Assembly (NCBI GenBank): GCA_035560795.1
Contig: DATMYV010000037.1
Span: forward strand, 1-33,464
Direction: 5' to 3'
Source: Longilinea sp035560795
Lineage (GTDB): Bacteria > Chloroflexota > Anaerolineae > Anaerolineales > Anaerolineaceae
Length of the DNA stretch: 33,464 nucleotides
The notes beneath the pieces are model-generated. The model did no database searches. It was not told where the DNA came from and worked only from the letters and a program-made list of their open reading frames with translations. Both the position numbers and the translations under genes were made by a program. This document shows, piece after piece, positions 1-8,561 of the stretch. Position 1 is the stretch's first letter, and every line of letters begins with the position of its first letter.

Positions 1-108
1 GGACTCTGGATGAGGCGGAGAATCTTTAGAGTTCATTCAACAGAGGGGATAATAACCGTTGCAGGCCATTGGTTAACTATATAAAAAGATGGAAGATTCT
101 CTTGAAAA

Positions 109-1446
109 TTAATCTTCAGCAGGTTTTGGCCGTTCAAAGAAGGGCTGAAAACGGGTAATGAGCCGGCCGGGAAGGCTGCCGTGAATGGTCACGCCGCTGC
201 GGGTATCCTCGCTGCTCTCAATCCGGCCTTGTTCATGGAACAATGAAATGAGTTGCCCTTCCTGAAAGGGCAAATAGACAATCACATCCACATAGGTTTC
301 GAACAATTCGCGTTCAATTGAACCAAGCAGGTCGGATATCGCTGTGCCTTTCAATGCCGAAACAGCGATGGCATCCTCGTAATCCGCAGTGATCCGTTCA
401 ACGTCTTCATGCCTGGACATGCGGTCAACTTTGTTTAAAGCAGTGATGACAGGAATGTTACCGGCATCGATGGCTGAGAGGGTCTCCTTGACTGCCTGCC
501 ACTGGCTGTGTGCATTCGGGTGGGTAATATCGACCACATGGATCAGCAGGTCGGCTTCCGCGATTTCTTCAAGGGTGGCACGGAAAGCCGCAATCAATTG
601 GGTTGGCAGTTTTTGAATAAAACCGACTGTATCCGTCATCAGAACCCAATGACCGCCTGGCAATTCAACCCGCCTGGTGGTGGGATCAAGTGTGGCAAAG
701 AGCTGATCCGCCACATAAACATCCGCTTTGGATAAATGATTCAGTAAGGTCGATTTCCCAGAATTCGTGTAGCCAACAAGTGCAATGATCGGAATTTGGG
801 TCCGGCGGCGTTGATCGCGATGGCGGCCGCGGTGGGCGCGAACATTTTCCAATTCTTTTTTGAGAGTGGTGATTCGGCGGTGGATTTCGCGCCGGTCGAC
901 TTCCAGTTGGGTTTCTCCTGGACCGCGCAAACCAACCCCACCCACGCTGCCAGTCCGCCCGGCGCCGCCGCCGGCCTGACGGGCAAGGTGAGTCCAGGCG
1001 CGCGTCAGCCTTGGCAAACGGTATTCATACTGTGCCAATTCGACCTGGAGGATGCCTTCACGCGTATTGGCATGTTGAGAAAAGATGTCCAGAATGACAG
1101 CCGTCCGGTCCAGTACCCGTACATTTTCTCCCAGTTTCTCTTCCAACTCGCGCTGGTGGGTTGGAGAAAGATCGGCGTCGAAAACGACGACATTTGCCAG
1201 CGTCTCTTCGACCAGAAGTCGGATCTCTTCAACTTTTCCGGATCCAATAAAAGTATTCGGATGTGGCGAATCCAGGCGTTGTTTGGTTTCTCCAACGACC
1301 TCAAGACCGGCAGTTTCACAGAGCAATGACAGTTCGCCAAGCGAATCCTCAAGTGAGAGTAAAGCCGGTTGACCCTTTACTTCAACGCCAACCAGGAAAG
1401 CGCGCTCGACTGGCGGAGCGGTAGGTTCAGGAATCCTTTTCTTCAT
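109..1446 (-). CDS. hflX: GTPase HflX
   Basis: This is a ribosome-associated GTPase of the HflX family (445 residues, normal length), which in other bacteria binds the 50S subunit and splits stalled or heat-damaged ribosomes. The N-terminal HflX domain (about 15-215) ends in the family's glycine-rich linker (GGGAGRTGSVGG, about 159-170) and a basic coiled-coil stretch. The G domain shows G1 GYTNSGKS at 225-232, switch I around FATLDPT at 250-256, G3 DTVG at 272-275, G4 NKVD at 338-341 and a G5-like SALKG near 363. The ATG is preceded by a GGAG Shine-Dalgarno and starts 12 bp after the dapL stop, so the two are probably co-transcribed. Nothing in the protein looks damaged. Confidence 0.96.
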   Translation of the reverse strand: MKKRIPEPTAPPVERAFLVGVEVKGQPALLSLEDSLGELSLLCETAGLEVVGETKQRLDSPHPNTFIGSGKVEEIRLLVEETLANVVVFDADLSPTHQRELEEKLGENVRVLDRTAVILDIFSQHANTREGILQVELAQYEYRLPRLTRAWTHLARQAGGGAGRTGSVGGVGLRGPGETQLEVDRREIHRRITTLKKELENVRAHRGRHRDQRRRTQIPIIALVGYTNSGKSTLLNHLSKADVYVADQLFATLDPTTRRVELPGGHWVLMTDTVGFIQKLPTQLIAAFRATLEEIAEADLLIHVVDITHPNAHSQWQAVKETLSAIDAGNIPVITALNKVDRMSRHEDVERITADYEDAIAVSALKGTAISDLLGSIERELFETYVDVIVYLPFQEGQLISLFHEQGRIESSEDTRSGVTIHGSLPGRLITRFQPFFERPKPAED

Positions 1447-1458
1447 GAGGCTCCAGTC

Positions 1459-2646
1459 TTATTTCTTGATCCACATAACCAGCCGGTCCATGGCTTGCTG
1501 GATGCGATCTGTGGCTGTTCCAAGGGAGATGCGGATGTACCCTTCGCCAAATTTGCCGTAAACAATACCCGGAGTCATGCTGACGCCTGTTTCTTCGAGT
1601 AAACGGTCACAGAAATCGATCGAGTCCGTATAGCCTGCAGGCAGGTGTGCCCATACGTAAATTGCAGCCGGTGGAACATCGACCTGGAAACCGGCTTGTT
1701 TGAGGCCTGAAACGACAATATCGCGGCGCTTTTGGTATATTTTGTTGCGATCTTCCAGCCAGGATTGATCACCTGTCAGAGCGGCAATGCCAGCGTCCAT
1801 GATTGGCTGAAAATGAGACGTATCGACCTGGCTTTTGTAGGTATGCAAGTAACCAATCACTTGCGGATTTCCCACAGCCATGCCCAAACGCCAACCGGCC
1901 ATATTGTAAGCTTTCGAAAGGGAGTTAAACTCGATGGTCACATCCTTGGCGCCTGATACTTGCAGGATGCTGGGTGCCCGGTAGCCGTCAAAGCAGACAT
2001 CGACATAGGGGGCATCGTGCGCGATCAGAATATGATGCTTTTGGCCAAACGAAACTGCCTTTTCCAGGAAGGAAAAAGGGGCTATTGCGCCTGTCGGGTT
2101 GTTGGGGTAATTCAACCAGATGAATTTCGCGCGTTCCAGAATTTCGGGCGGGATGTTGTCCAGATCCGGCAGGTAACCGTTTTCTTTCAGCAAAGGCGTG
2201 TAATAAATTTCCGCGCCAGCAATAATGCCGGAGGCACTGTACACAGGATAACCCGGATCCGGCACAATAGCCATATCGCCCGGATTTAACAACACCTGGG
2301 AAAGATTAAACAGGCCTTCTTTTGATCCAATCAAGGTTAAGGTTTCGGTTTTTGCATCCAAAGTGACGCCAAACCGGTTTTGGTAATACGCTGCAATCGC
2401 TTCGCGAAAGGCAGGGGTACCGCCATTCGGAGCGTACCCATGTGTATCACTGCGCCGGGCGGATTTTTCGAGTGCGTCGATGATGAATTTAGCGGGGGGA
2501 AGGTCCGGTGAGCCCATATCGATGCGGATGACATCGATGTTCTTTTTCTTTAACATGTTGATTTTTTGCGATAATGCAGCAAAGAAATAAGGTTTGAAAG
2601 AAGCTATGCGATCGGCGGGGTGAAAAGTACCATTTGAAGATGTCAT
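1459..2646 (-). CDS. dapL: LL-diaminopimelate aminotransferase (class I/II PLP aminotransferase)
   Basis: This is a fold-type I PLP aminotransferase of 395 residues. The order of motifs matches the DapL/DapC-direct group: SLIGSKEG-like loop (about 104-111), VPDPGYPVY (128-136), NYPNNPTG (179-186), HDAPY (210-214), the Schiff-base lysine K245 in NSLSKAYNMAGWRLG, and a C-terminal RISLG arginine that would bind the substrate carboxylate. Such enzymes convert tetrahydrodipicolinate directly to LL-diaminopimelate for lysine and peptidoglycan synthesis. Related class I aminotransferases acting on aspartate or alanine share these motifs, so the exact substrate is inferred. It is the first gene of the dapL-hflX pair; the 179 bp upstream hold no promoter I can defend. 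Confidence 0.82.
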   Translation of the reverse strand: MTSSNGTFHPADRIASFKPYFFAALSQKINMLKKKNIDVIRIDMGSPDLPPAKFIIDALEKSARRSDTHGYAPNGGTPAFREAIAAYYQNRFGVTLDAKTETLTLIGSKEGLFNLSQVLLNPGDMAIVPDPGYPVYSASGIIAGAEIYYTPLLKENGYLPDLDNIPPEILERAKFIWLNYPNNPTGAIAPFSFLEKAVSFGQKHHILIAHDAPYVDVCFDGYRAPSILQVSGAKDVTIEFNSLSKAYNMAGWRLGMAVGNPQVIGYLHTYKSQVDTSHFQPIMDAGIAALTGDQSWLEDRNKIYQKRRDIVVSGLKQAGFQVDVPPAAIYVWAHLPAGYTDSIDFCDRLLEETGVSMTPGIVYGKFGEGYIRISLGTATDRIQQAMDRLVMWIKK

Positions 2647-2825
2647 AGTAATTGATTTTCTCTCATTTCAGAATTGTTTTGGTTCCCAATGGTTTTCCTT
2701 GCTATTTGAAACTTTGTTCCCGATCGAAATTGGATTAACCGAGATTACGTTTTTCGGTCAATGACAACCCGGGGTATGGCTAGTTTAAGTAGAGTGTACG
2801 CCATGAAAACGTTTTTGCCAACTCT

Positions 2826-3716
2826 TTACGGCGCTGTAAGCCAAGCTAATATAGTCTTACCAACAATTTCAAGACTGCTTGCGGATACCTTATCCGCTGT
2901 ATCCTGGCTGGTGTGCCAGTAGGGATAATCAAAATCAATCAGATCCACGGCCGGGATACCCTTCTGGATAAAGGGAATATGGTCATCCAACATACGGAAT
3001 TTTGTCTTTTGGATAAATTGCTCCTGAAATCCAAGTCCGGCGGCAGTTTGCCAAATCTGCTCAGTCAGCTCTGGATCTGAATTTTGTTCCTGGTAAATAT
3101 TCAGATCGGCGTCCCCGATCATGTCCACCAGAATCATCGCATTCGGTTTACCAATCAACTGGTCGACAAAAGCGCGCGAGCCGTAGATCCAATCCCATCC
3201 TTCCAAATTGCCCTGATCTTCACTGTCAAAAAAAACCAGCCAGATTTGTTTCGCCTTACCCACTTCATCCGGAAGGACACGAGCCAGTTCCAGTAATACC
3301 GCCACGCCTGAAGCTCCGTCATTGGCCCCAGGGACGGGTAAAGTATTTAAGGCTGGATCTTTGTCCTGGTCTGCAATCAGGCGCGAATCATAATGTGCCC
3401 CCAAAATAATCCAGGGTTCTCCGCTGCCTTTCTTAGCAATCACATTCCGAACCGGTTGGCCCTGGTATTCCAATTCCTGTACTTCAACAATCCAGCCTGC
3501 TTTTTCTAGTTCAGATTCCAGCCAGGATACCATTTGATCATGCGCTGGAGATCCTGGAGTCCGAGGTCCAAACGCCATTTGGGTCAGGAGGTCCTGATAT
3601 GCTCGTTGGCCGTCGAACCGAGCCGCCTTTTTGTTGTTGAAATAATAAAGGATTGAGGCAAGCACGAGTATGATTAAAACTACCATTGCTGGGCGGAGAA
3701 AACGATTTCGCATCAT
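2826..3716 (-). CDS. Membrane-anchored M28-family zinc hydrolase, glutaminyl-cyclase-like
   Basis: The protein has one N-terminal membrane segment (about residues 9-26 from this ATG) followed by an exported M28 domain. Metal and catalytic motifs are present: HYDSR (113-), GANDGASG (about 131-138), FFDSED (E166 as base, D167 as ligand), VDMIGD (about D198), LDDHIPF (D245) and YWHTSQD (H268). The pairs YGSR, DDHIPF...GIP and WHT are characteristic of glutaminyl-peptide cyclotransferases more than of ordinary aminopeptidases, so N-terminal pyroglutamate formation is a reasonable guess; aminopeptidase activity is the alternative. I chose the ATG at 3716 because AAGG lies 8 nt before it. A TTG at 3731 that overlaps the trmFO stop would add five residues but has no visible Shine-Dalgarno. 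It is translated from the same strand directly after trmFO. Confidence 0.85.
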   Translation of the reverse strand: MMRNRFLRPAMVVLIILVLASILYYFNNKKAARFDGQRAYQDLLTQMAFGPRTPGSPAHDQMVSWLESELEKAGWIVEVQELEYQGQPVRNVIAKKGSGEPWIILGAHYDSRLIADQDKDPALNTLPVPGANDGASGVAVLLELARVLPDEVGKAKQIWLVFFDSEDQGNLEGWDWIYGSRAFVDQLIGKPNAMILVDMIGDADLNIYQEQNSDPELTEQIWQTAAGLGFQEQFIQKTKFRMLDDHIPFIQKGIPAVDLIDFDYPYWHTSQDTADKVSASSLEIVGKTILAWLTAP

Positions 3717-3727
3717 CGGTTTAGCCT

Positions 3728-5083
3728 TCAAGTCAGGGTTTGAAAACGAGCTAGAAATGGATTGAGTGAAAACAGCGCACGCTCAGAAAATTGGAGGGCA
3801 CGTTCGCGTCTGCCGGCTTTTGGATTTTGTATCGGTGGCAATATGCCATAATTCGCTTTGATTGGTTGAAAATGGGCAATGTTGGCATGAGATATATACA
3901 TGCAAAGTGCGCCGAGCATGGTCGTTCCTGGCATTACGATTGGAGTTCTTCCATTCAAGACTTCAACTGCATTCACGCCAGCCAACAGCCCGGTTGCTAT
4001 ATTGCCCAGATAGCCTTCTACGCCGGTAATTTGACCGGCGAAAAACAGATCCGGGTATTCGCGGGATTGCAGCGTGGGCAAGAGCAGGCGTGGTGAGGCG
4101 ATAAAGGTGTTGCGATGCATCTGTCCATATCGTGCAAACTCAGCTTTTTCAAGTCCTGGAACCATACGGAAAACACGGCGCTGTTCAGGAAAAGTAATAT
4201 TGGTTTGGCAACCGACCAGGTTATAGAGGCTGCCGGCCAGGTCATCCTGACGAAGTTGAAGCACGGCATGAGTTCTTGGAGCGTTTTTGCGCGGGTTGCG
4301 TAAACCAATTGGTCGCATTGGACCAAAGGCTAATGTGTCACGACCGCGTTCAGCCAAGACTTCAATCGGCAGGCAGCCTTCAAAGAATTCTTGCTCTGCT
4401 GCACGAACGCCTTGCTGAATAATCAATTCAAAATCGCGTAATTGAATCCTTTCAGCGGAGAGCAATTGTTCAATAAATGAGTAATACTGGTCTGAGTTCA
4501 TCGGGCAATTAATGTAATCGCCAGCTTTTTCACTGCCAACTTTATAACGCGAGCCGCGAAACGCCTTTTCCATATCGACGGATTCGGCAAAGATGACTGG
4601 TGCTATCGCATCAAAAAAGAAAAGGTGTTGTTCGCCGGTCAATTGTTGGATGCTGGCCGTTAAGTTCGGCGATGTCAATGGCCCAGAAGCAATAATGGCA
4701 GGTTGATTGGGAATGAAACCATATTCTTCCCGGATCACATTTATTCTTGGATGGTTTGTAATCGCTTCGGTGACGAGGGATGCGAAACCTTCACGGTCAA
4801 CGGCCAATGCTCCCCCTGCAGGGATGGCGGATTTATCGGCGCAATCAACCAATAACGAACCCAAACGCCGTAATTCCTCCAACAATAAACCTGATGGGCG
4901 GTCCAAAAGGTTTGAACCCATGGAATTGGAACAAACCAACTCGGCGAGCTTGGACGTGCGGTGAGCGCCGGTCGTCACGTTGGGGCGCATTTCAAAAAGG
5001 CTGACATTCAATCCGCGGGAAGCCGCCTGCCAGGCAGCTTCACAGCCCGCCAGCCCACCACCGATGATGATTAGTTCACTCAT
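3728..5083 (-). CDS. trmFO: Methylenetetrahydrofolate-tRNA-(uracil-5-)-methyltransferase TrmFO
   Basis: This FAD-dependent enzyme makes 5-methyluridine at position 54 of the tRNA T-loop, using 5,10-methylenetetrahydrofolate and NAD(P)H rather than S-adenosylmethionine. The 451-residue protein opens with the dinucleotide-binding motif GGGLAG (8-13) and has the family signature FEMRP (30-34). It carries the conserved cysteine C51 in AELVCSNSMGSN, and further family blocks such as FFDAIAPVI and GYLGNIATGLLAG near the FAD C-terminal contact. Its ATG is preceded by GAGGGAACAGG. It is divergent from rpoN, with 113 bp between the two starts, and the M28 gene follows it immediately. Confidence 0.96.
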   Translation of the reverse strand: MSELIIIGGGLAGCEAAWQAASRGLNVSLFEMRPNVTTGAHRTSKLAELVCSNSMGSNLLDRPSGLLLEELRRLGSLLVDCADKSAIPAGGALAVDREGFASLVTEAITNHPRINVIREEYGFIPNQPAIIASGPLTSPNLTASIQQLTGEQHLFFFDAIAPVIFAESVDMEKAFRGSRYKVGSEKAGDYINCPMNSDQYYSFIEQLLSAERIQLRDFELIIQQGVRAAEQEFFEGCLPIEVLAERGRDTLAFGPMRPIGLRNPRKNAPRTHAVLQLRQDDLAGSLYNLVGCQTNITFPEQRRVFRMVPGLEKAEFARYGQMHRNTFIASPRLLLPTLQSREYPDLFFAGQITGVEGYLGNIATGLLAGVNAVEVLNGRTPIVMPGTTMLGALCMYISHANIAHFQPIKANYGILPPIQNPKAGRRERALQFSERALFSLNPFLARFQTLT

Positions 5084-5136
5084 CCTGTTCCCTCAATGTT
5101 GTGCATTATTTTACCATCCTGGAAGACAAAAAACCG

Positions 5137-5152
5137 TGGCATAGAACTTGCA
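5137..5152 (+). promoter_or_regulatory. Sigma-54 (-24/-12) promoter of rpoN
   Basis: TGGCATAGAACTTGCA matches the sigma-54 consensus TGGCA-N6-TTGCA exactly, with GG at 5138-5139 and GC at 5150-5151, 12 bp apart. Initiation is predicted near 5163, giving a leader of about 34 nt before the rpoN ATG at 5197. The placement implies that RpoN drives its own gene together with the kinase and activator genes behind it. The same motif (14 of 16 bases) lies at 9755. Confidence 0.85.
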
Positions 5153-5196
5153 CCTTAGGGAGTTACCAGCTATACTTATTCGATAAGGGGATCCAT

Positions 5197-6594
5197 ATGT
5201 TCCAAGTTCAGTTCCATACCACACGACCTGCAACAACGGCTCATCTTGCGCAAACAATGGCGCTGTTGACCCTGACTGGCGAGGAATTGCACCAGCAGAT
5301 CGAGGCTGAACTGGCCGCAAACCCGGCGCTGGAATTAGTGGAAGAGCGGCGCTGCCCGGTATGCCACCGGCCTCTGGAGAGCGGGGGTATTTGCCCAATC
5401 TGCAGCCGTCCTACGGCAAATTCGGTTGAAGAGCCCGTGGTATTTGTATCGCCGCGTGATGATTTTTATTCACACTCGGACCGCAGCCCGGAAGATTACC
5501 CTGAGGAACCAATTTCGCAAATGACCGATGATCTGCCAACCTATGTTTTAAAACAGATCGCGGCAGATCTTGAACCGGCACAACGGGCAATTGCAGCATT
5601 CTTGTTGACCCATCTTGATGAAGACGGTTTCATGACGACAACAGTCATTGAAATCGCCAGATATCTGCACGTCAGCCTACAACAAGTTGAAGCCGTGAGG
5701 GCGATCATTCAACGGGCGGATCCGATCGGGGTTGGTTCAAACAACCCCAAAGAAGCTTTACTCGTCCAGTTGGATATTTTACAAGAGCAGGGAAGCGTGC
5801 CTGAATTAGCCTGCAGGATTGTTTCAGAAGGCATGGATTTACTCAGCCGGCACCAGTTTGGTGAATTGGCCCGGTTGTTGGGTGCAAGCCAATCGAGAGT
5901 TCAGCAGGCCGCCCATTTTATTAGCGAAAACTTGAATCCATTTCCTGCGCGCTCGCATTGGGGCGACATGCGCACGCCTTCTGCCTCATCTGAACAGGTT
6001 TACCATCAACCCGATATCATTATCAGCCACCTTAATGGGGATGAAAAAAATGCTCTGGTAGTTGAGATCATTATGCCGCTTGCGGGGATGCTGCGCGTTA
6101 ACCCGATGTTTAAACAAGCCCTGGCGCAAACCGATGTCAACACGCGTGATAATATGCGGAGTGATTTAGACCGGGCTTCATTGTTTGTAAAGTGCTTACA
6201 GCAGCGCAACCACACCATGCAGCGGATGATGTACCGCCTGGTGATGTTGCAACGAGACTATATTTTACAAGGTGAAAAACATCTCAAACCTTTTACCCGG
6301 GCGCGTTTATCCGAGGAATTGGAAGTTCATGAATCGACCATTTCCCGTGCGGTATCCGGAAAGAGTGTACAACTTCCCAACCGCCGCATCATCCCCTTGT
6401 CTTCTTTTTTCGATCGAAGCCTAAACGTTCGAACTGTCCTGCGTGATTTTATCGATCAGGAGAAACGACCGCTCAGCGATTCTGATTTGGCTGAATTGTT
6501 GGCTGAACGTGGTTTTAATGTTGCCAGGCGGACTGTGGCGAAATACAGGGCCATGGAAGGCATTTTACCCGCACATCTTCGCCACGCCAATTGA
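5197..6594 (+). CDS. rpoN: RNA polymerase sigma-54 factor with a CxxC/CxxC insertion
   Basis: This is sigma-54, which directs RNA polymerase to -24/-12 promoters and needs an AAA+ activator to open them. The 465-residue protein has region I (about 1-50, ending ELAANPALEL), a core-binding domain (about 110-290), a helix-turn-helix around HESTISRAVSG and the RpoN box ARRTVAKYR at 443-451. Just after region I it carries C53-x2-C56 and C66-x2-C69, a zinc-knuckle-like insertion not found in the textbook enzymes. The start at 5197 is chosen because AAGGGG at 5185-5190 lies 6 nt upstream. An open frame reaching back to a GTG at 5101 would run through the -24/-12 promoter. The kinase gene starts 9 nt after its stop, so rpoN, kinase and activator form one operon. 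Confidence 0.95.
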   Translation: MFQVQFHTTRPATTAHLAQTMALLTLTGEELHQQIEAELAANPALELVEERRCPVCHRPLESGGICPICSRPTANSVEEPVVFVSPRDDFYSHSDRSPEDYPEEPISQMTDDLPTYVLKQIAADLEPAQRAIAAFLLTHLDEDGFMTTTVIEIARYLHVSLQQVEAVRAIIQRADPIGVGSNNPKEALLVQLDILQEQGSVPELACRIVSEGMDLLSRHQFGELARLLGASQSRVQQAAHFISENLNPFPARSHWGDMRTPSASSEQVYHQPDIIISHLNGDEKNALVVEIIMPLAGMLRVNPMFKQALAQTDVNTRDNMRSDLDRASLFVKCLQQRNHTMQRMMYRLVMLQRDYILQGEKHLKPFTRARLSEELEVHESTISRAVSGKSVQLPNRRIIPLSSFFDRSLNVRTVLRDFIDQEKRPLSDSDLAELLAERGFNVARRTVAKYRAMEGILPAHLRHAN

Positions 6595-6603
6595 CCTCTT
6601 CCC

Positions 6604-8559
6604 ATGACACCAATATCCCCTTTGAATTCACGCAAGCAACCATGGCCAGGGAAGTTATTGGATGTTGAAGCGCAAAACCTATTTTGGGGGTTGTTAAACC
6701 ATCATGACGACCCGACCATGGTGATTGATTTACGCACCCGGGTTATCATCGCCGCAAATAGCGCCTTCATGAAGATCTCAGCATTCCCCTTGATGGATGT
6801 TTCCGGCAGGTCGGTGGATGCCATTTTTCCAGAGGGCGGAATAGATAAAATTCAACCGGGTACTCCGGCAGAAATCACAATTATGCGCAGCAGCCGGCCG
6901 CCCATGACGGTTGTGGCACAAATTCAGATTGTCGAAGGCAGTGAACAACTTGCGATTTTGGAGTTTCAGACTCCTGAGGATTTCTACCAGTCCGACCTCC
7001 GAAACCAGGGTTTGTGGTTGAATGCGGTTACAGAAATTGCCTCCCTCAATGAAATGGATAATTTCGAGGAGGCGGTCAATTGGACCATTGGCACACTAAG
7101 GACGTTGCTGGGGGCAGAAGCGGTTTGCGTTTACCATGCCGAAAGCAGCGTGCCTGAATTACATAAAATAGCGACTACTGAGGATTATGTTTTTCTGCCA
7201 GAACGAATACCATCCTCCGATCTCATCCGCCTGGGAGATGTTCAACTATGGATTCAGGGAAAGCGAGTCCAGACTGAATTGCAAGTGGCTGCCCGCATGC
7301 AAAACCTGGCCTATCTTTGTTCATGTCCGTTAGGCAACGCCCGAGCCCAGGTTGGCCTGATTGTGGTAAGCGACCGGGTAAAACAACCACTGCAAAGTTT
7401 GACGCAATCAATCAAGCTTTTTGCTGCTTATTTGACTTCGGCCCATAATTATTTTCTCTTGGTGGAGCAATTAAGGCAAAAAGCCAATACCCTTGAAAAA
7501 GAACTCTCGGTTCAGAGTTCTATTGTCGAATCTGTTCAAGACGGAATTGTTGTGGTCACCCCGGAATTACTGGTCGCTGATATAAATCCTGCTGCAGAAT
7601 GGCTATTAGGATATGGTGACTGGGAAGTCAAGAACCAACCCGTGGAGAGTGTTTTAATTGGTTCAGAACGAATCATACCGGCACTCCAAAATGCCTGTCA
7701 GGGTCAACCTACCCACAACATCAGCGGTATTTCTCTGCATCGGCGCAACGGTCAGGTTTTTCCAGCTCAAGTTCAGGTTTTGCCAATTATGCGCGAGGAG
7801 CGACCTCTGGCAATTGCAATCATCATTTCCGATGTAAGTGAGCACGAAGAAATCCGTGCGCATAGTCAGCAATTGGAGCAGCGGGCATTGTTGGGCGAAT
7901 TTACTGCCATTTTTGCGCATGAAGTTCGCAATCCAATCAACAATATTTCCACCGGAATTCAATTGGTCACCAGCCGGATGCCTAGCGATGATCCAAATTT
8001 GGAAGTGATCAGCAGGATGGAGAACGATTGTCAACGTCTGAATCATCTTATGGAATCGGTGTTGTCATTTTCCAGGACAATCGAACCAAAATTCGAGCTA
8101 TTGGATGTTGGCGGTCTGTTACAGCGAATTCTTGAACGCTGGCGGCCACGCATGAGCCGGGTGAATGTCAAGGCTTTTTATCAATGCGACCTTCCTCAGG
8201 CGATGGTTAATGGTGACAGCCGTATGTTGGAGCAGGTATTCACTAACCTGATCAGCAATGCAGTGGATGTGTTAGCCGCACGGGGCGAGGGCACCATTGC
8301 AGTCAAGGTATCTCAAGGTGCTGCCGTCGGAAACCGTCCTCAAATCGAAGTAACCGTCTCGGATGATGGCCCCGGAATTCCAGAACGGGTACGGGAGCAT
8401 ATTTTTGAGCCTTTTGTCACGACAAAGTCACAGGGCACCGGTCTGGGTCTGGCAATAACGAAAAGAATAGTCACAGCGCATCGCGGCAGCATAACAGTCA
8501 ATACATTTCCCGGTGGTACAATGTTTTTTGTAAATCTACCTGCCAACGAGGATGTCTGA
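6604..8559 (+). CDS. Cytosolic PAS-GAF-PAS sensor histidine kinase (NtrB-like)
   Basis: This 651-residue kinase has no membrane segment or signal peptide, so it should sense an intracellular cue. Order of domains: PAS-like (about 25-125), GAF-like (about 140-285), a short coiled coil (about 285-305), a second PAS (about 305-415), HisKA with phospho-acceptor H439 in FAHEVRNPINN, and HATPase_c with N-box N548/N552, G1 DDGPGI (587-592) and G2 GTGLGL (611-616). This arrangement resembles kinases that control NtrC-type activators. Its start, 9 nt after the rpoN stop, has no Shine-Dalgarno, which suggests translational coupling to rpoN. The activator gene begins 2 nt after its stop. Its partner is therefore almost certainly the next gene; the ligands of the PAS and GAF domains are unknown. 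Confidence 0.93.
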   Translation: MTPISPLNSRKQPWPGKLLDVEAQNLFWGLLNHHDDPTMVIDLRTRVIIAANSAFMKISAFPLMDVSGRSVDAIFPEGGIDKIQPGTPAEITIMRSSRPPMTVVAQIQIVEGSEQLAILEFQTPEDFYQSDLRNQGLWLNAVTEIASLNEMDNFEEAVNWTIGTLRTLLGAEAVCVYHAESSVPELHKIATTEDYVFLPERIPSSDLIRLGDVQLWIQGKRVQTELQVAARMQNLAYLCSCPLGNARAQVGLIVVSDRVKQPLQSLTQSIKLFAAYLTSAHNYFLLVEQLRQKANTLEKELSVQSSIVESVQDGIVVVTPELLVADINPAAEWLLGYGDWEVKNQPVESVLIGSERIIPALQNACQGQPTHNISGISLHRRNGQVFPAQVQVLPIMREERPLAIAIIISDVSEHEEIRAHSQQLEQRALLGEFTAIFAHEVRNPINNISTGIQLVTSRMPSDDPNLEVISRMENDCQRLNHLMESVLSFSRTIEPKFELLDVGGLLQRILERWRPRMSRVNVKAFYQCDLPQAMVNGDSRMLEQVFTNLISNAVDVLAARGEGTIAVKVSQGAAVGNRPQIEVTVSDDGPGIPERVREHIFEPFVTTKSQGTGLGLAITKRIVTAHRGSITVNTFPGGTMFFVNLPANEDV

Positions 8560-8561
8560 TC

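Noticed and set aside
18..101. Nine-base inverted repeat (GAGAATCTT / AAGATTCTC) after hflX
   Set aside because: The 66-nt loop and lack of a T-run make it a poor terminator; nothing else supports a function for positions 1-108.
796..1329. 177-codon open frame on the plus strand opposite hflX
   Set aside because: It is antisense to the conserved HflX domains and has no ribosome-binding site or recognisable family; it reflects codon bias of hflX.
2799..2816. Minus-strand TGGCA-N6-TTTTC resembling a sigma-54 promoter downstream of the M28 gene
   Set aside because: The -12 element lacks the essential GC, and no good gene start is close by; dapL starts about 150 bp away.
5101..5196. N-terminal extension of RpoN from a GTG at 5101 (32 extra residues)
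   Set aside because: It would be translated across the -24/-12 promoter and predicted transcription start, and the AAGGGG site before 5197 gives a much better start.
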